Origin: a bacterium | Lineage (GTDB): Bacteria; Cyanobacteriota; Vampirovibrionia; Gastranaerophilales; Gastranaerophilaceae | Direction of reading: 5' to 3' | DNA length: 64,000 bases | Assembly: GCA_017480425.1 (NCBI GenBank) | Contig: JAFVAR010000023.1 | Location: 1-64,000 of the forward strand | Shown: positions 16,349-26,215 of the stretch, piece by piece | Numbering within the stretch: position 1 is the first letter of the stretch | Layout: each line of letters begins with the position of its first letter | The notes under the pieces: generated by a model | The model's input: the letters and a program-made list of their open reading frames with translations, nothing else | The model's database searches: none | What the model was told of the DNA's origin: nothing | Position numbers and translations under genes: made by a program

Positions 16349-17695
16349 ATGGGAATTATAGCAAGACATTTATTTCCGTTTTTTGACGGTATGGTTATAT
16401 TACTTATGTCGATGTTTGTATTTGGAAACTTTACTGTTTCAAAAAAGGTGTTGGCGATTGTCATGATTTGGACTTTGATAGTCAATCTGTCAGCTTTATT
16501 TGCAAAGAAGTTTTATAAACCTGAAATGTTTAAATTAAGAGATACTTATACATTGTTTGAGGCTCTAGCCGTATCTGCAGGCATTTCAGCATTAATTTCG
16601 TTAATAATCGGGAACGGTGCTATTACATATTTATTAATAACACTTTGTGCTATCGGGATTTTTATCGGAATTGTTTCTTTGAGAATAGTTTATTTTCTTT
16701 TCAAAAAAATATTCAGAGCTCAGAAGAATGTTCTTATTGTCGGTGCAGGTCAAGACGGAAAACTTATAGCGGAAGAAATTCAACAAAGACCGGAATTGGG
16801 ATTGAATGTAGTCGGATTTTTAGATGACAACATGAATAACATCGAGGACGAAGATTCAACAATTCCTATTTTAGGTTTAACTTGTGATTCTGAAGCAGTA
16901 ATTAAAGATAACAATGTAAAAGTTGTAATTATAGCTGTTAAATCGAGAATGAACTCTGATATTTTGACAGACTTGGTAAAAGGTATTCCTCTGGGCGTAA
17001 AAGTTTGGAGGATGTACAGATTTTATGAAAAAATTACTCATAAATTTCTTGTTTCAAAAATGTCTGTAAATTGGTTATTCTACGATTGCGTAAGAAAAAA
17101 AGCCTTGCTCTATGCTTATTTAAAACGGATTTGTGATATTCTTTCGTCAATTGCGATAATGATAATAACTTTGCCTCTGTCGCTAATTGCCGCTATTGGT
17201 ATAAAGTTGTCAGACTTTGGTCCTATATTCTTTACTCAAATAAGAATCGGAAAGTTTGGAAAGCCGTTCAAATTGATTAAGTTCAGAACGATGTATCAAG
17301 ATAAGGTAGAAGATGATTATGATGAAGACTTAACAGAATTTGTTGCAGACGATAAAAGAATAATTCCTTTTTGTAAAATTCTCAGAAAACTTCACATAGA
17401 CGAACTTCCTATGATGTTGAATGTTTTAAAAGGTGATATGAGTATAGTTGGTCCAAGACCTGTCAGAGAAGAAGTTTATGACGAAAATAAACAAACGGTT
17501 CCGTTCTGGGAATGCAGGAATTGGGTGCGCCCAGGATGGTGCGGATGGCAGCAGGTTAATACGAATGAACCAACAGCGGAAGAGAGAACCGGTTATGATT
17601 TATATTATATAAAACACCGTCATATTTGGTGGGAATTTGCAATATTCTTAAGATTTGTAGGCAGAATTCTCGTCGGAAAAGGCAGGGGAAAATAG
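16349..17695 (+). CDS. Polyprenyl-phosphate sugar-1-phosphate transferase (WbaP/EpsE type)
   Basis: 448 residues. Four or five N-terminal membrane helices are followed by a Rossmann-like domain (VLIVGAGQDGKLIAEEI, GFLDDN) and then the catalytic bacterial sugar transferase domain. That domain begins at KRICDILSSIAIM and holds GPIFFTQIRIGKFGKPF, LIKFRTMY, the conserved DE in LHIDELPMM and VGPRPVREEV. It transfers a sugar-1-phosphate to undecaprenyl phosphate, starting a surface polysaccharide or glycan repeat unit. The WecA-like enzyme at 24557 does a similar job with HexNAc. It has its own promoter and a terminator on each side. Confidence 0.92.
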   Translation: MGIIARHLFPFFDGMVILLMSMFVFGNFTVSKKVLAIVMIWTLIVNLSALFAKKFYKPEMFKLRDTYTLFEALAVSAGISALISLIIGNGAITYLLITLCAIGIFIGIVSLRIVYFLFKKIFRAQKNVLIVGAGQDGKLIAEEIQQRPELGLNVVGFLDDNMNNIEDEDSTIPILGLTCDSEAVIKDNNVKVVIIAVKSRMNSDILTDLVKGIPLGVKVWRMYRFYEKITHKFLVSKMSVNWLFYDCVRKKALLYAYLKRICDILSSIAIMIITLPLSLIAAIGIKLSDFGPIFFTQIRIGKFGKPFKLIKFRTMYQDKVEDDYDEDLTEFVADDKRIIPFCKILRKLHIDELPMMLNVLKGDMSIVGPRPVREEVYDENKQTVPFWECRNWVRPGWCGWQQVNTNEPTAEERTGYDLYYIKHRHIWWEFAIFLRFVGRILVGKGRGK

Positions 17696-17718
17696 GGGTT
17701 AATATTAATAAATAAAAG

Positions 17719-17753
17719 AAAAGCCGGCTCGGAAAAATATCCACCGGCTTTTT
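17719..17753. terminator. Terminator between WbaP-type gene and GH13 gene
   Basis: AAAAGCCGG (17719-17727) pairs with CCGGCTTTT at about 17744-17752, with A and T runs on either side, between two convergent genes. Confidence 0.85.
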
Positions 17754-17783
17754 CAATAGTCTATTTAACCAAATACTCCTATA

Positions 17784-20048
17784 TTATTTAATTACAGTAA
17801 AGAATTTAAATTCTGAAGGCATAAGCTTGCCAAATGAAAGAGAATTTGTTGCAGCAACAAATTTTTCTTCCAAATAGTCAACACCATCAAACCTAAATTC
17901 TGAAACTATTGAATAGTCACAAGAAAGCTCAATTGTTTTATCAAATACTTCTTTGCCTTCTCGTATTTCAGTCTTGGAATCATCGGTAAATTTTTCTGTA
18001 GGTGCCTGATAGTTCGCAACTACTAAAATAGAATTTTTCAGCCCTTCTTTTTGTATTTGCCATACAACAAATCCATCATCATCCTGTCTTATTATATGGG
18101 CCTCTCCATCCGTTATAACAGGAGTATTTTTTACAAATCTGTCTAAAGCATCAAATTTTGAAAAGAAATCATAATTTTTTTCACGTTTCATAGAAACTTC
18201 ATTTCCGATTACGTATTCCATACCTGTTTTTGTAAAGGATTCATCTCCGTCAATGTACATAACAGGTCTTTGAGCATTTCTTCCTCCGGGCAGGAATTTA
18301 TATTTAAACCATTTGAACAAAGCACCTTGCTCACCGAGTTGTCCCGGATATCTGTCAATTGCTTCAAATTCGCCATCTTGATTGTTATACGTTTTCAAAA
18401 TTGAAAGCGGAGTAGACTTAGTTGATGAAGAATTGTAGTTTGCAAGATATAAGTTATCATCAGCAATGCTCTCAGGTGTTTTATAACTTTGTGAAACAAT
18501 ATCATTTCCCCAAAGAACGTCAAAATTCATATCTTCGTGATATTCTTTGTAGTAATTATCCCATAACATATATTCCGCTAAAACTGCAAAATAAGGTATC
18601 TTTTCCTTCATAGCACTGTTTAGCATTCCCAAAACTTTTCTCGGAGCTCGGTAACTTATAGGTATCCCGTTGTCTTCTGAAACTTCATCAACTATATGGT
18701 CAATATGATCAACTCTGAATCCGTCAAAATTAAATTCTTCTTGAAGGTTTTTCATATAATCAATAAAGAATTTAATTACATCATTGTTGTATTTCCCGTT
18801 TTCAAGGTTTACAAAATAATATGGCGTTTGACAATCCAAGTTTGCAAGCTCTGTTACATCTTCTCCGTTAAATTTGTAGTGCTTAAATGTCGGATATGAT
18901 GCCCCTTCACTCATTTTATTGAAAATAGGAACTCCTGCAGAGCACCAAGCACCACCCGGGGCAGGCCACATACCTTCAGAAATTAAAGCTTGTATTATTT
19001 CTCCTTGATTTAGAATTTCATCTTCCGATAATTTTTTGCCTTTAAAATTCCCGGCAATTTTGTTAATTATAGCTTTAGCTTTTTTATGCAATTTTTCCTG
19101 AATACTTCTTTCCAACATAGAATTAGACAGGAATATTTTTGTATCTTTTAATAGATTATCTATTTCATTAAAAATCTCTTGGTAATGAGCAGTAAGCTCA
19201 CCGCATCCCTCTCCTTTAAGATCTTTTTTATATATTCCGCTTACTATATTTAAATCATCCTGTGAATACTTATCGCTAAGAGCTGCTACTGCGTCTTCGA
19301 CATGCTTTGACAGTTCATCTATTAATGCATTTGTATCAAACCATCTTGCACAATCAGGATTTGCAAGTACAACCTTTGAGAATCTGCCCGTTTGAGGAAG
19401 TATGTCATAGATTACCGGATGCCCCGCAAGTTGTGCCATCCTGATAAACATTTTCACCTGCTCATCCGCATTCAGTCCTGTTTTATTCAAAATATTCTTA
19501 TCTTCCAGTGCGCTGCTGACGTTACTTGCAGTCGGAAGATATGCACATCCGAATTCTCTGGGATGGAATGGGATCAAGTACATTGTTGTTCCGAAAATAT
19601 TATTTTCCAAGTTCCCCGTAGGTAAAATTAATAACTGTCTTAACCAATCCATAAATTTTCCGCAATCGGATGAATTATTTCCGTTTCCAAGTCCTGCCAG
19701 ATTTGTAAGCTTTATATCATGTCCTTCTTTTTGAAGCCATGAAGAATCTTTTACATTATTTCTTGCAAGAACGCTTGTTTTTGTAAAATTGAAACTTCCG
19801 TTTTTAAAAACTCCGTTTGCTTCCCATTTTGATTCAAGTGCAAATAAAACTTCCGCATCAGTCAATTCTTCTAACGCTTTTATTTGGGGATACGGCAAAT
19901 ATCCGAATCTTGTCATTTGAGATTTTAAATATTCTTTTCTCTCTTCGCTTATTAATTCAAAAGGGTACATTTCACGCAACTTTGAATAGAAAGAATTTAA
20001 AGCATCAGTTGTATTTTCCGTTTCTTTCTTGAATAAAAACTCTAGCAT
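17784..20048 (-). CDS. GH13 alpha-amylase-superfamily protein with altered catalytic site
   Basis: 754 residues. Region II of GH13 is clear, FDGFRVDHIDH, with the nucleophile Asp447 and its Arg. Region III is FAVLAEYML, with Glu492 as acid/base. The Region IV NHD triad is not found; the matching stretch after a beta-strand reads LANYNSSST (N537-Y538-N539), so the transition-state Asp may be missing. The N-terminal 400 residues are unlike common amylases; the C-terminal 90 look like a beta domain. No signal peptide, so it should be cytoplasmic and act on glycogen-like glucans, or bind them if inactive. Exact activity cannot be told. GGAGACC precedes the ATG. Confidence 0.75.
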   Translation of the reverse strand: MLEFLFKKETENTTDALNSFYSKLREMYPFELISEERKEYLKSQMTRFGYLPYPQIKALEELTDAEVLFALESKWEANGVFKNGSFNFTKTSVLARNNVKDSSWLQKEGHDIKLTNLAGLGNGNNSSDCGKFMDWLRQLLILPTGNLENNIFGTTMYLIPFHPREFGCAYLPTASNVSSALEDKNILNKTGLNADEQVKMFIRMAQLAGHPVIYDILPQTGRFSKVVLANPDCARWFDTNALIDELSKHVEDAVAALSDKYSQDDLNIVSGIYKKDLKGEGCGELTAHYQEIFNEIDNLLKDTKIFLSNSMLERSIQEKLHKKAKAIINKIAGNFKGKKLSEDEILNQGEIIQALISEGMWPAPGGAWCSAGVPIFNKMSEGASYPTFKHYKFNGEDVTELANLDCQTPYYFVNLENGKYNNDVIKFFIDYMKNLQEEFNFDGFRVDHIDHIVDEVSEDNGIPISYRAPRKVLGMLNSAMKEKIPYFAVLAEYMLWDNYYKEYHEDMNFDVLWGNDIVSQSYKTPESIADDNLYLANYNSSSTKSTPLSILKTYNNQDGEFEAIDRYPGQLGEQGALFKWFKYKFLPGGRNAQRPVMYIDGDESFTKTGMEYVIGNEVSMKREKNYDFFSKFDALDRFVKNTPVITDGEAHIIRQDDDGFVVWQIQKEGLKNSILVVANYQAPTEKFTDDSKTEIREGKEVFDKTIELSCDYSIVSEFRFDGVDYLEEKFVAATNSLSFGKLMPSEFKFFTVIK

Positions 20049-20223
20049 AGGGTCTCCTTATCTGTATAGTTATTTGTGATTGTATGGATTTGTATAAAAA
20101 TAATATCATGCATATATATATAATACAAATGTGTATGAACTTTTATTAAGATAATTTTTGGGCTTTAATCTTTTGAGTAATTTACATTTAAGCCTATTAT
20201 TGATATTATATATTTATAAAATA

Positions 20224-23200
20224 ATGAATCAGACTTTAAAGAAAATTATAATTTTAATTTTGGGGTTTTATATATTTTGGGTACTGGGTGTACCTGCTAT
20301 TTTTTCACGAGTGCTCCCTGTTGTTTGTGAAAATTTAACGTATAACTCTGATTATAATATTGAAGTAAAAAAACCAAGACTAATATTAACGCCACTTCCG
20401 TTAGCTGTTATTAAAGCTGATGAATTGTGTATTAAACAAAAAAATCAAGAAGATGCCGCAAAAATAAAAAATCCAAAGATTAAAATAAGGTTATTACCGC
20501 TACTTTCCGGAAAAGTCCATATAAATAAAATATCTGCAAAAGAAATTTATTTAAGCACTAAAATTGCTGAAGAACCTGTATTAGATAAAGATTTTGTTAA
20601 AAACATTTATAAAAGTAAAATTCAACTGGATGGGGTAAAAGTAGAAAATTTCAAGATTGAATTTTTTCAAAAGGAAGTCAATTCTCCTGTTGTGTATTCG
20701 GGAAAAAATGTTCATTACAGAAAAAACTGTCGTTATATAAAAATTAATATCAACAGCCTCTTAGAGGCAGATGGACGCAAGTCGGAGATTATTACAAATT
20801 TATATTTACCAAAAAATAATGATGTCAGAAAAAGCAAAATAAATGTAAAAGTTTCAAACGTAAACATTAGTCCCCTTGGAGCATATTTAAAGAATTACCT
20901 GCCTGATGACTTTGTTAATTTATTCGGAATTATTGACATTATTATAGATAAAAATCATATGTATGGCATGTTTAAAAATTGTGCAATTATTTTAAAAGAT
21001 TCATCAAAGTCAATAATATTTCCAGAGACATTAGAGGTGATATCGGATTTTAATATAACAAGACAAACAATAAAAATTTTAAATTCGGTTTTAAAATCTC
21101 AAAACATAAATATAAATTTTGACGGAACAATTTCAAACTATCTTGATAAATCTCTTCCTGATTTTAATTTAAATTTTCATATAGATAAATCACGAGTAGA
21201 AGATTTAATAAATATGCTTCCTGCAATCAGGGCGGAAGAATTTGATGTTTATAAGTTAAAAAAATACAAATTTTACGGTGATATTATAGGGAATCTGAAT
21301 ATTAAAGGACACAATATAGAACCTCTTATCAACGGTGATATTTTTATAAATAACGGCATATTAACTAAACCTATAAAAGACACAAAAGGTGCTACAATTA
21401 AGCTTGAGTTTTTGGGTAAGTATTTGAATTATGACGCTTTTGTTCCTGCAAGCCAAAGCGAAAAGGTTTGGGTAAAAGGCGGAGTTGAATTATACAACAT
21501 AAAATATGCGGACTTAAGAGTATGGAGTACGCCAAATGTAGATTTGGCTGTCGCTCAAGAAAAAGTTGTTCCTATTCATGAAATATTGAATTTTGTTATA
21601 GGGCCGGTTCCTATAATGGATATAAAAGGTACAGGTAATATTGATATTACGGTGAAGGGTAATCGGAAAAATCCTCACGTTTGGGGCAATCTTAATTTTA
21701 AAGATGTAACAACATATTTTACAGACATTCCGGATATAATTATGAAAAAAGGAAATGCCGTTCTGAATTTCAATGATGAAAATGTGCAGTTTAAGCTTTC
21801 AGACGGCATTTTAAATAACAAACCGCTATCTATTGACGGAACGTGCAACCTTTCAGGAAAATTTGATTTTGATGTTTCTTCGAAAAATCAAGAAATTTCT
21901 TATTTATATAACGCATTAATGAATTCAAAAGAATTAATAAAAGATGTAAAGTTAATGCTCCCAAAACTGGATAAAATAAGCGGGCCTGCAAACTTTAATA
22001 TAAAAGTATACGGCGCTGTAAAATATATAGAAGATTTAAAATACAATGAAAATTTCTTTACAAAAGGACATCTTGATTTTCTCGGAAATTCAATAGGAAT
22101 TAACGGAGTATCCGTTAATTCAATAGAAGGTACTGCAGATTTTGACGGCACAAATGCGGAATTAGATGTATCTTCCGCTATAGGTAAATCGAATTTTAAT
22201 TCTAAAGCTATTATTAAAAATAATATGGCAGATTTTGTGTTAACTTCTAATTTACTTAATTTAAGTGATATATTATCTCAAAATTCTTCGCTGCCCGATA
22301 ATTTGGGGAATATATTTATAAATTTGAATGCTAAGTATAAAGGAAGAATTGATAATATTGAATATAACAATATTGACATGACTGCAAATATTTTAAAAAC
22401 AGGTAAACAAAATAAGCTTCAAATAAAAAGCGGTGATGTATCTTTAAAAAAAGGTAAGTTAAGTATAAATAATATTCACGGCAATTTTGTAGATTCAGGC
22501 AGTTCATTTGACTTAAATGTAATTATTGATAACATTTTTGCAAAACCTTTATATTATGGAAATGTTGCTCTCAAAGACTTTGAACTTTCAATATTAAATA
22601 CATTATCCGAATATTCTGTTTTACCGCAGGACATAAGGAATTTAATAAATCTTATAAAGTTTGAAAAAGGAAAGATTAACCTAAATGCAGTATTAAGAAA
22701 TAATAGCATTAATGCTTCAACAAATCTTGGTGGAATTGCGTTTGTATATTTACCCCAAAATATTTCCGTAAAAATTGTAAATGGCAGTCTTTATGCAAGA
22801 AAAAATTATGTCGGATTGAATAAAATAAATATGCTAGCGGATGATATGCCAATTCTTATAGATGGTGAAATAAGTAATTTATTTGGAAAACCTGATTTTA
22901 ATATTCTGATAAATACAAAACCAAAGCAGTATTTTGTAGATAAGTATATAAATAATACACAAATTTATCCGATAAAATTAAAAGGGGATATAATTTTAAA
23001 ATCTCAAATAAAAGGTACAAATGATAACATTAATATAAAATCTTCTGCAAACCTGGCAAAAGATTCTAGTATATATTATTTAGGGGCTACAATAGGTGAT
23101 GTTGAAAACGGAATTGAGTTAAATTTAGATACCGACGTTATAAAACAAAAGTTCCTGAAAATTAAGGAATTTTCGTATGATAAACTTATAGCTTCACAAG

Positions 23201-24573
23201 GCACAAGGCAAACCAGATTAAACATGTTAAAAGCAAGCGGCGGTGTGGAATTAAAAAAAGATGATTTAAATTTTCAAGATTTTAAAATAAAAACTCAAAA
23301 ACCGACTGATGCAAGAATATTCAATATAATATTCAGAAAACCAAATATTAAACAAGGGCAATTTACGTCAGATTTAAAATTAAACGGATATTTATCAAAT
23401 CCGAAAATAATCGGAACTTTTCACATATTTGAAACAAATATTCCTTTTATGGACACCGTAATGAAAAATATTACGTTTATTTTTAAAGATAAAACAATAG
23501 ATATTTCTTCAACCGGCGAAGTTTTAGGCAATGAAATAAAATTTAAAGGAACATTTAAAAATAAATTTACAACTCCATACTATGTTGAAACTGCAGAATT
23601 ATATACAAAAGTTTTGGATTTAAACTATATAATTAATAAGCTAAAAATGTCTCAGGTAGACGAACATACAGCTTTCAATTCTCTGGATAAATTTGATTTT
23701 AATAATCTTATAATTAAAAAATTAAAAATGAACGCCAACGGAATAAAATTAAGAAATCTTATAGCAGAGAATGTGGAAGCTAACGCAAGTTTGGATGAAA
23801 AACATCAATTAAGCATAAATAATTTCTCTTTTGATGTTGCTCACGGTTCTTTAAGCGGAGATTTCGGATACAATATTGCGACATATAATTCTAACCTTAA
23901 ATTAAAAGCAAATGATATTAATGCAAATGATATTTCTTATGCCATATTTGATTTAAATAATCAAATTTACGGAAATTTAACCGGAAATATACAAGTTTCA
24001 TGCATCGGTTCAGAATTTAGTAAATGTATGGAAACATTAAACGGAACAACTGATTTTAAAGTTACAAACGGAAGAATGCCTAAACTCGGATCGTTGGAAT
24101 ATCTTTTAAAAGCAGGTAATTTAATAAAGGGCGGATTAACAGGACTTTCTATAAACAGTGTTATTGATATAATAACCCCGCTTAAGACCGGAGATTTTTC
24201 AACTATAAACGGCAACATTCGAATATCCGACGGTATTGCTAAAAATTTGGAAATAACAACAGAGGGAAAAGACTTAAATTTGTATATATCCGGAAATTAC
24301 AATTTTGCAACTTCAATTGCCGATATGGAAGTATTCGGATTATTATCTAAAAATATATCAACAATGTTTGGTCCGATAGGAAATGTGTCTATAAATACTT
24401 TATTTAATGTTATTCCGGGTGTTAATTTAGAAAAAGATTCTCCGATTCTGAAAAATATAAATAAGATTCCGGGGATAGAAATTTCAAGTAAATCCTTCCG
24501 TAAATTTATCGCTGAAATAAAAGGTAATATCAACGGAGATAATTATGTTAAAAGCTTTAAGTGGATAAATTAG
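20224..24573 (+). CDS. Giant AsmA/TamB-like envelope protein
   Basis: About 1449 residues from the ATG at 20224 (MNQTLKKIIILILGF); the same frame is open back to a TTG at 20158, but neither start has a ribosome site. One N-terminal membrane helix anchors a very long, beta-strand-rich body made of repeated short strands ending in Asn/Gly turns, with the AsmA-like N-terminus (PRLILTPLPLAVIKADEL) and DUF3971-like middle. The end (about 1290-1440) carries GNLTGNIQVSCIGSEF and KAGNLIKGGLTGLS, typical of AsmA C-terminal regions. Such proteins are thought to form hydrophobic grooves that carry phospholipids between membranes. Its 3' end overlaps the convergent WecA-like gene by 17 bp. Confidence 0.82.
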   Translation: MNQTLKKIIILILGFYIFWVLGVPAIFSRVLPVVCENLTYNSDYNIEVKKPRLILTPLPLAVIKADELCIKQKNQEDAAKIKNPKIKIRLLPLLSGKVHINKISAKEIYLSTKIAEEPVLDKDFVKNIYKSKIQLDGVKVENFKIEFFQKEVNSPVVYSGKNVHYRKNCRYIKININSLLEADGRKSEIITNLYLPKNNDVRKSKINVKVSNVNISPLGAYLKNYLPDDFVNLFGIIDIIIDKNHMYGMFKNCAIILKDSSKSIIFPETLEVISDFNITRQTIKILNSVLKSQNININFDGTISNYLDKSLPDFNLNFHIDKSRVEDLINMLPAIRAEEFDVYKLKKYKFYGDIIGNLNIKGHNIEPLINGDIFINNGILTKPIKDTKGATIKLEFLGKYLNYDAFVPASQSEKVWVKGGVELYNIKYADLRVWSTPNVDLAVAQEKVVPIHEILNFVIGPVPIMDIKGTGNIDITVKGNRKNPHVWGNLNFKDVTTYFTDIPDIIMKKGNAVLNFNDENVQFKLSDGILNNKPLSIDGTCNLSGKFDFDVSSKNQEISYLYNALMNSKELIKDVKLMLPKLDKISGPANFNIKVYGAVKYIEDLKYNENFFTKGHLDFLGNSIGINGVSVNSIEGTADFDGTNAELDVSSAIGKSNFNSKAIIKNNMADFVLTSNLLNLSDILSQNSSLPDNLGNIFINLNAKYKGRIDNIEYNNIDMTANILKTGKQNKLQIKSGDVSLKKGKLSINNIHGNFVDSGSSFDLNVIIDNIFAKPLYYGNVALKDFELSILNTLSEYSVLPQDIRNLINLIKFEKGKINLNAVLRNNSINASTNLGGIAFVYLPQNISVKIVNGSLYARKNYVGLNKINMLADDMPILIDGEISNLFGKPDFNILINTKPKQYFVDKYINNTQIYPIKLKGDIILKSQIKGTNDNINIKSSANLAKDSSIYYLGATIGDVENGIELNLDTDVIKQKFLKIKEFSYDKLIASQGTRQTRLNMLKASGGVELKKDDLNFQDFKIKTQKPTDARIFNIIFRKPNIKQGQFTSDLKLNGYLSNPKIIGTFHIFETNIPFMDTVMKNITFIFKDKTIDISSTGEVLGNEIKFKGTFKNKFTTPYYVETAELYTKVLDLNYIINKLKMSQVDEHTAFNSLDKFDFNNLIIKKLKMNANGIKLRNLIAENVEANASLDEKHQLSINNFSFDVAHGSLSGDFGYNIATYNSNLKLKANDINANDISYAIFDLNNQIYGNLTGNIQVSCIGSEFSKCMETLNGTTDFKVTNGRMPKLGSLEYLLKAGNLIKGGLTGLSINSVIDIITPLKTGDFSTINGNIRISDGIAKNLEITTEGKDLNLYISGNYNFATSIADMEVFGLLSKNISTMFGPIGNVSINTLFNVIPGVNLEKDSPILKNINKIPGIEISSKSFRKFIAEIKGNINGDNYVKSFKWIN

Positions 24574-25654
24574 TTTCCGTATCATCCTCAATATCTTGAT
24601 GCGTTTCAATCGGCTGCGGTTTTGTCATTAAGCTTATAAAACTTAGGATAACCATAATTAGAATTAATGCAGCAATATAAATGAAGTAATTTTTTAATGC
24701 ACCGGTAAAATATGTTGCAACTGCACCTGCAACAATTGCAATAAAAGTTAACACTGCAACCGTTTTCTTTTGAGAAAGTCCCGCTTTTAAAAGTTTATGA
24801 TGAATGTGTTCCGCATCAGCAACAAAAGGAGATTTACCCTTCATAATCCTCCTAAGACTAGAATATGTAATATCCATAATCGGCACTGCGAGAACCAAAA
24901 ACGGAAGAAGCACTGCTAGAGCAGCTCCTTTCATTACTCCAGCAACAGATAGTGTTGCAAGTAAAAATCCTGAAAATAGAGCACCTGAGTCTCCCATAAA
25001 TATTTTTGCAGGATTAAAGTTAAAAGTTAGAAATGCGAGCATAGAACCTGCAAGAATAAATGCTATGAGTGCAGTTATTGGCTGAGCAGGGGAAATTGTA
25101 ACCGCAATTATTGCAAGTGTTATTGAGCTTACACTAATAACTGAACCGGCAAGCCCGTCAACTCCGTCAATAAAGTTAACGGCATTAGAAATTCCTACAA
25201 TCCAAAGCAAGGTTATCGGGTAAGAAAATATTCCCAGATGGATTGCACCTTCTCCGAACGGGTTAAATATTGTATCAATTTGAACTCCAAGAAGATAGAC
25301 AATTGTTGCAATAGAAAGCTGAATAATTAATTTAAATTTTGCATTTAAGTTATATACGTCATCAATCAGGCCGAGCAAAAACATTAAAGAACCGCCTAAG
25401 AGGATTCCGGATAATAAGCTTCCGTACGGATAATAGCTTAAAAGTACCAAAACAAAAAATGTGAGCATTGCACTTGACCAAATTGCAACTCCACCCAGTC
25501 TTGATATAGGCAACTTATGAATTTTTCTTTCTCCGGGAAGATCAACCAACCCTTCCTTTTGTGAAAACTCAATTACCAAAGGAACTATAAATACTCCCAA
25601 AATATATGAAATAAAAGCTCCGATAATGTGTGCCTGTGTAAGTTGTATTATCAT
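24557..25654 (-). CDS. Undecaprenyl-phosphate HexNAc-1-phosphate transferase (WecA/TagO type)
   Basis: 365 residues with about 11 membrane helices. Catalytic motifs of the polyprenyl-phosphate HexNAc-1-P transferase family are present: LIDDVYNL (Asp pair near 92), NFIDGVDGLAG, KIFMGDSGA, and HIHHKLL, the WecA-type form of the HxHH loop that separates it from MraY. It should load GlcNAc-1-P (or a related sugar) onto the lipid carrier at the inner face of the membrane for teichoic-acid-, O-antigen- or glycan-type polymers. A GGATATT ribosome site lies just before the ATG. Single gene. Confidence 0.93.
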   Translation of the reverse strand: MIIQLTQAHIIGAFISYILGVFIVPLVIEFSQKEGLVDLPGERKIHKLPISRLGGVAIWSSAMLTFFVLVLLSYYPYGSLLSGILLGGSLMFLLGLIDDVYNLNAKFKLIIQLSIATIVYLLGVQIDTIFNPFGEGAIHLGIFSYPITLLWIVGISNAVNFIDGVDGLAGSVISVSSITLAIIAVTISPAQPITALIAFILAGSMLAFLTFNFNPAKIFMGDSGALFSGFLLATLSVAGVMKGAALAVLLPFLVLAVPIMDITYSSLRRIMKGKSPFVADAEHIHHKLLKAGLSQKKTVAVLTFIAIVAGAVATYFTGALKNYFIYIAALILIMVILSFISLMTKPQPIETHQDIEDDTETNLST

Positions 25655-25824
25655 TTAATATCCTTTATTTATATTGGCTAAACTTGCTCTTTTATTATTT
25701 TATGACAAACACATTCTCATATAATTAATGTAAATTTTTGTAACAAAATTACAAAAAACCCTAAAGTTTTTCAAAAAAAATGCCGTTATACAAAATGTAG
25801 CTAAAAAGAAAGGAAGGAAAATTT

Positions 25825-26154
25825 ATGAGTAAAATACCGAAAATACCTCAAGACAAAACGTATATTGCTCCTCAACCGGCAATACAGCCCAGAACAGCAA
25901 AAAAAGCTAAACCATTAGAAAAGGCTAATGTGCAGGCTGGAGAGGACAAAACGTATATTGCTCCTCAACCGGCAATACAGCCCAGAACAGCAAAAAAAGC
26001 TAAACCATTAGAAAAGGCTATTTTGCAGGCTGGAGAGGTATTATATCGTCATGAACCTAAAGAAATTAGTGAAGCTATTGCCGACAAAATTTCTAAAACA
26101 AAAGAAGATGCAGCAAAATTAAAAGGAAAACAAAAACCCTCTAATGGTATATAA
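25825..26154 (+). CDS. Small hypothetical protein with a 31-residue tandem duplication
   Basis: 109 residues, mostly Lys, Ala and Pro, no signal peptide. Residues about 10-40 and 41-71 are a tandem copy starting DKTYIAPQPAIQPRTAKKAK and ending QAGE; at DNA level the two 93-bp units (25852-25944, 25945-26037) differ at two positions. The tail is a charged helix (DKISKTKEDAAKLKGKQKP). AAGGAAGG precedes the ATG and a strong terminator follows, so the gene is probably real and expressed. It may be a flexible, nucleic-acid- or protein-binding peptide; function unknown. Confidence 0.7.
   Translation: MSKIPKIPQDKTYIAPQPAIQPRTAKKAKPLEKANVQAGEDKTYIAPQPAIQPRTAKKAKPLEKAILQAGEVLYRHEPKEISEAIADKISKTKEDAAKLKGKQKPSNGI
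25852..26037 (+). repeat. Two tandem 93-bp units in a coding region
   Basis: Unit 1 is 25852-25944 and unit 2 is 25945-26037. They differ only where AATGTG in the first reads ATTTTG in the second, so the duplication is recent or kept uniform. Confidence 0.95.
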
Positions 26155-26172
26155 TAAAATTTTATTATAGTA

Positions 26173-26208
26173 AAAAAACTGTGACAAAGCATTGTGTCAC
26201 AGTTTTTT
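26173..26208. terminator. Terminator between the small repeat gene and glyA
   Basis: A perfect stem with core CTGTGACA / TGTCACAG (right arm 26195-26202), flanked by A- and T-runs, between convergent genes. Confidence 0.92.
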
Positions 26209-26215
26209 ATTTAGT

